From Theobroma cacao (Eukaryota; Streptophyta; Magnoliopsida; Malvales; Malvaceae), in NCBI RefSeq assembly GCF_000208745.1, contig NC_030858.1, positions 27,413,949 through 27,477,948 on the forward strand: 64,000 nucleotides of DNA, written 5' to 3'. The translations under genes were made by a program, and so were the position numbers. The notes beneath the pieces are model-generated. The model was given only the letters and a program-made list of their open reading frames with translations, ran no database searches and was not told the DNA's origin. The number at the start of each line of letters is the position of its first letter. The first letter of the stretch is position 1. Shown one piece after another: positions 60,960 to 64,000 of the stretch.

Positions 60960-62160
60960 TTTCTTAACTTTATTCATTTTAATCTTTATTTTATTTAATT
61001 TTTAAGTTACAATTTATTTCTTTTGAGTTATTTTATTATTATTATTATTATTCTAATTAATTTTTGTTTCCTTTTATAGGTGTTTCGTTTCAAAAAGAAT
61101 AAAAAATTAAAAAAATCAAAAATAAAAAAAAAGAGTTAAAGACGAGAAATAATTGACTCAACACAAAAAGGTTTAGAGCCGTAGCTCTAGTGAAAAGAAA
61201 GACAATTCATTAAAAACAAAAAGATTGAGCATTACGGCCCTCACACTGAAAGCCATGGTGCTGGAAAGATGAACTCAAGATAAAATGTTTGAGCGCCACA
61301 AACCCAAAACCCGAAGCGAACCATTTCAGGCTTTCATAAGCGAGAGCCGTGACCTTCAAATATGAGAGTCGCAGAGCTGAAGCGAGCCCGGCCCTACTTT
61401 ATTTGATTTAAAAACTTCTATTTATCCTTCCTCCCCCCTTTCCCCCCTCCCCCCCAATTCTTCAACCGACCCTCTCTGCCTCCATATTTTTCCTTTAAAA
61501 AATTTTCTTGCCTCTTTCACTACAAACCTTGTCTCTTGTGTCCTCAAAGTTTGCATTGTCACTCAGTCTTTCTCCTCCACTCCACATATTCTCTCAAGTA
61601 AGGATTTTCTTTTCATTTTTCCTTAGTTTTTGGGAGTTTTTGAGATTTTTCTTGGCTTTTGCTAATAATACCTGTCCATTATTTTCATTTCATGGATTTT
61701 TTGCATAACTGAGTAATTTTTATTTGATTAATGATAGGCTTTGTCATGTTCTCTTGACTATGGGTTGAGTTCATAAAATTTGGCATATTTTGAATCTTTG
61801 ATGTTGTTTAATAAATCGACATTTATTTGTTTGATATTTTATGGCTACTGATGAATGGTTGAAATTCTTGAGTATTTTGGATGAGTCAAGTTTGTGAAGG
61901 TTAATAGAATCTTCTTTGATTAATGTTGATTGTGGTGGAAAATATATGAACTCTTGAAGGTGGTGGTGTGGGATAATCGAATGTCTTTAGGACGATGTTC
62001 TCTATGTATCAATGTGCAAGTATTGAGTTGGCTCAGTTGAATTAATTAATTAGTGCACTTGAAATTTTACACTTTTCATGGCCATTTGTTGACGTATCTT
62101 GTAATTAGCACTAATTGCGCAAAAGTACTTTGGATTTGTTTTGATTGATTAAAGTTATTT
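60960..62160 (+). other. Spacer between pol and the extra ORF
   Basis: Contains a pyrimidine tract at about 61428-61458 (CCTCCCCCCTTTCCCCCCTCC-like) and a CT-rich leader-like stretch up to 61600. TTTGCAG at 62158-62165 may be a splice acceptor for the downstream ORF. The open frame at 61508-61708 is low-complexity Ser/Leu/Phe and is not called as a gene. Confidence 0.5.
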
Positions 62161-62167
62161 TGCAGGA

Positions 62168-63201
62168 ATGGCACTAAAACAATCCAAACCAAGTTCAAGT
62201 GGTGCTTTCAATCGATCCAAGTTAGTCTCAACTGATTCCTCCGCAAGATATTATACTTCACTGATCAACAAAGTGCCTATTCCTGAATGAGGACTCAATA
62301 TCCTCATCATCCATTATGAGGAGATTCATCAGATGATACAAGAACGACGTTGGCAGCTATTTTGTGACCAACCTGAAGTTGCGGTTGTGCTAGTGGCAAG
62401 GGAGTTTTATGCAAATGTGTTCGAGCATGTTGATGGTGTTACTTATGTGCATGGCAAATAGGTTCCTTTTCACAGTCAGGCCATCAACGTACTTTTTTGA
62501 ACTCCCAACATTGAGAATGATGAATATGGGAAACACTTAGGTTATCATTAGGATTTTAATGAGATCATACCGATGCTCTATGTTGAAAGAGTCTAATGGA
62601 AAATGTCACATGGAGAACCTGTTTCTTTCAAACGAAGTGCCATGAAAAAAGAGCTAAAAGTCTGGTTACATTTTGTAGCGGTGAGATTGTTTCCATCGAC
62701 TTACATCAGCAACGTGACAAGGGATCATGCAGTTCTTATTTATGCAATTTTGATGCATAAATCTATTGACATTGGTAAAGTTATCTCTCATACCATCTTA
62801 CATATGAGCAGAACTAAACGAGATGGTATAGGATTCCTTCTTTGATAACTACATTATGTGCCAAAACTGGAGTGCAATGGAGTGATAAAGAGGAGTTGCA
62901 ACAATCAAAAATACCAATCATAATGGGCATTCTAAAGTAATTAGAAGAGTCTACACTAGTAGCCGGTAGCTCTTCGCAAGTTGCCTTACAATCTCAACAA
63001 CAAGCTTCCACGCATAGTGTTGCTCAATGGATGGAGCACATTGGTCGTCATTTGGACCGTCACGAGAGGCAAAATCAAGCAATTGAACAAATTATGAGAG
63101 CTTATGCAAAACATATTGGGATCGATATGACTACTTTTCTTTTGATGCCTACGGATTCAAACTCTAATGACGATTTTGGTGGGGATGATGAAGAGGACTA
63201 G
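62168..63201 (+). pseudogene. Extra ORF of the Athila-type element ('putative plant transposon protein')
   Basis: ATG at 62168 follows a TTTGCAG acceptor. The translation MALKQSKPSSSG leads into ERRWQLFCDQPEVAVVLVAREFYAN, then a KKELKVWLHFVAVRLFP...VTRDHAVLIYAILMHKSIDIG block typical of this domain, then a Gln-rich region (SQVALQSQQQASTHSVAQWM) and an acidic end DDFGGDDEED. Stops at about 62288, 62459, 62498, 62549 and 62595, and a frame break at about 62843 (FLL then LITTLCAKTGVQW). It sits where Athila elements carry their env-like ORF; no signal peptide or membrane segment is visible. Function unknown. Confidence 0.75.
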
Positions 63202-64000
63202 TAGACTACAGTTTCGGAGTTAAGGGAGTATTCTTTACTTTTTTTTCTTTAAGTCTCTTTTATCACATTAAAGACAATGTTTATTCAAAGTTTAAGGGAG
63301 TTTTTTCGCATTTATTTAGTTTATGCTTTTCATTATGTTAACTTTATTTAGTTTTATTGGCTTTTAATTGTTTTTACATTTATTTGAAGTTATGTTTTGC
63401 ATGTTTTAATTGTGTTTAAAAAAAATTGAGATAGTTTGCACCTTATCCATGATTGTCGTAATCCTAGGATGATAATTTGATCTTGTGATTCTTAGCTTTT
63501 CGAAAACATATAGTTATGATTTAATTTTATGTGATATTCTTGTGTTGGCTTTATTTTAGAATGTGACTTGTAATAATTTGAGCACCATACACACACACAC
63601 ACACACTTAGAATTTTTATGTGATTTAGAGAAAGTTTATGTTGATAAAAAGTATAGTGAAGTCAATAATTCTAGAATTTGTTTGATTCTCTTTTAAGGTG
63701 AAATCCTAGATAACACTTAGGATAAGTAGTGATTTAGGCCATCTTTTGGATTGTTTAAGCCTTATTGAGCTACCTTGTTATATATTTATCCTTAGTCACC
63801 TATTTTTTCTTTGTATATACACAACTATATTAGCCTTAGTCTTTTTATTTAATTCCAACAGTTTGAACTTTTCACCTTTAAATATTTTGATTTTTCTAGG
63901 AAACGTATTGAGCTTAGAGATAAATTGATGGAGAAAGGTGTTAAAAAAAAAGGTGATGGGTGCTTGAAATTTACCCCTTGTTCACAATTGTCAAAAATAA
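63202..64000 (+). other. 3' part of the Athila element, before its 3' LTR
   Basis: AT-rich, non-coding. A short (CA)n tract lies at 63588-63606 and purine-rich AAGGGAG words near 63297. Neither a TGATA LTR start nor a clear polypurine tract is visible before the window ends. Confidence 0.6.

Larger units (their letters stand above)
54042..64000 (+). mobile_element. Athila-type Ty3/gypsy element, decayed; 3' LTR beyond the window
   Basis: 5' LTR about 54042-55420, tRNA-Asp-like PBS at 55429-55446, gag, protease, RT, RNase H and integrase at 55671-60842, a conserved GGGAGGCAACCC hairpin, and an extra ORF downstream (62168-63201) before the missing 3' LTR. The extra ORF after pol and this PBS are hallmarks of Athila. 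Many stops and catalytic losses. Base composition is like the flanks. Confidence 0.9.

Overview
The window is nuclear DNA of a flowering plant. It is AT-rich and contains one spliced, nearly intact plant gene surrounded by layers of decayed transposable elements. The gene is a chloroplast-type lipoxygenase with nine GT-AG introns-and-exons structure. The repeats are typical of plants: Tekay/Del and Athila Ty3/gypsy elements, Ty1/copia pieces, LINE pieces, a CACTA element and a Mutator-like element (MULE) carrying an Ulp1-type protease gene. Lipoxygenase features and element types suggest a eudicot; I cannot name the species.

Layout. 1-3.2 kb: AT-rich DNA, a GC-rich promoter/leader-like island with three successive hairpins (1555-1674), and a dead Ty1/copia pol fragment (1.77-2.7 kb). 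3.34-7.93 kb, minus strand: a lipoxygenase whose nine exons join into an open 898-residue frame, but with one of the three iron-ligand histidines replaced by Asp. 8.15-21.64 kb: a ~13.5-kb MULE whose near end lies about 220 bp upstream of the lipoxygenase start. It holds two convergent dead genes: DUF1985/Ulp1 protease on plus and MuDR-type transposase on minus. Each begins just inside one of two inverted arms built on the same 31-bp tandem repeat. A 3.1-kb solo LTR (16723-19858) sits inside the transposase gene and interrupts it without shifting its frame.

23.6-26.3 kb: solo LTR of a Tekay/Del-like family. 27.9-45.4 kb: a full-length minus-strand Tekay/Del chromovirus, with both LTRs, primer-binding site, polypurine tract, and gag to chromodomain remnants. 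Its 3' LTR is split by a 4-kb Athila/Tat-type LTR with a perfect CTTAC target duplication, and its integrase is split by another LTR-like insert. 45.9-50.3 kb: a CACTA end with a transposase remnant, a LINE RNase H tail, a Ty1/copia LTR-like piece and a 'putative plant transposon protein' remnant. 50.7-53.3 kb: another solo LTR of the Tekay-like group with a perfect AAACT duplication. 53.8-54.0 kb: LINE endonuclease fragment. 54.0 kb to the window end: an Athila-type element in plus orientation (5' LTR, tRNA-Asp-like PBS, gag, protease, RT, RNase H, integrase, conserved hairpin, downstream extra ORF); its 3' LTR lies outside the window.

Only the lipoxygenase looks like a host gene. All element genes carry stops, frameshifts or lost catalytic residues. 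The points most worth following up are the altered iron site, the MULE with a shared repeat core placed upstream of both of its genes and close to the lipoxygenase promoter, the triplicated mini-exon in the Ulp1 gene, and the recurring tandem/palindromic patches at matching positions in the Tekay LTRs.
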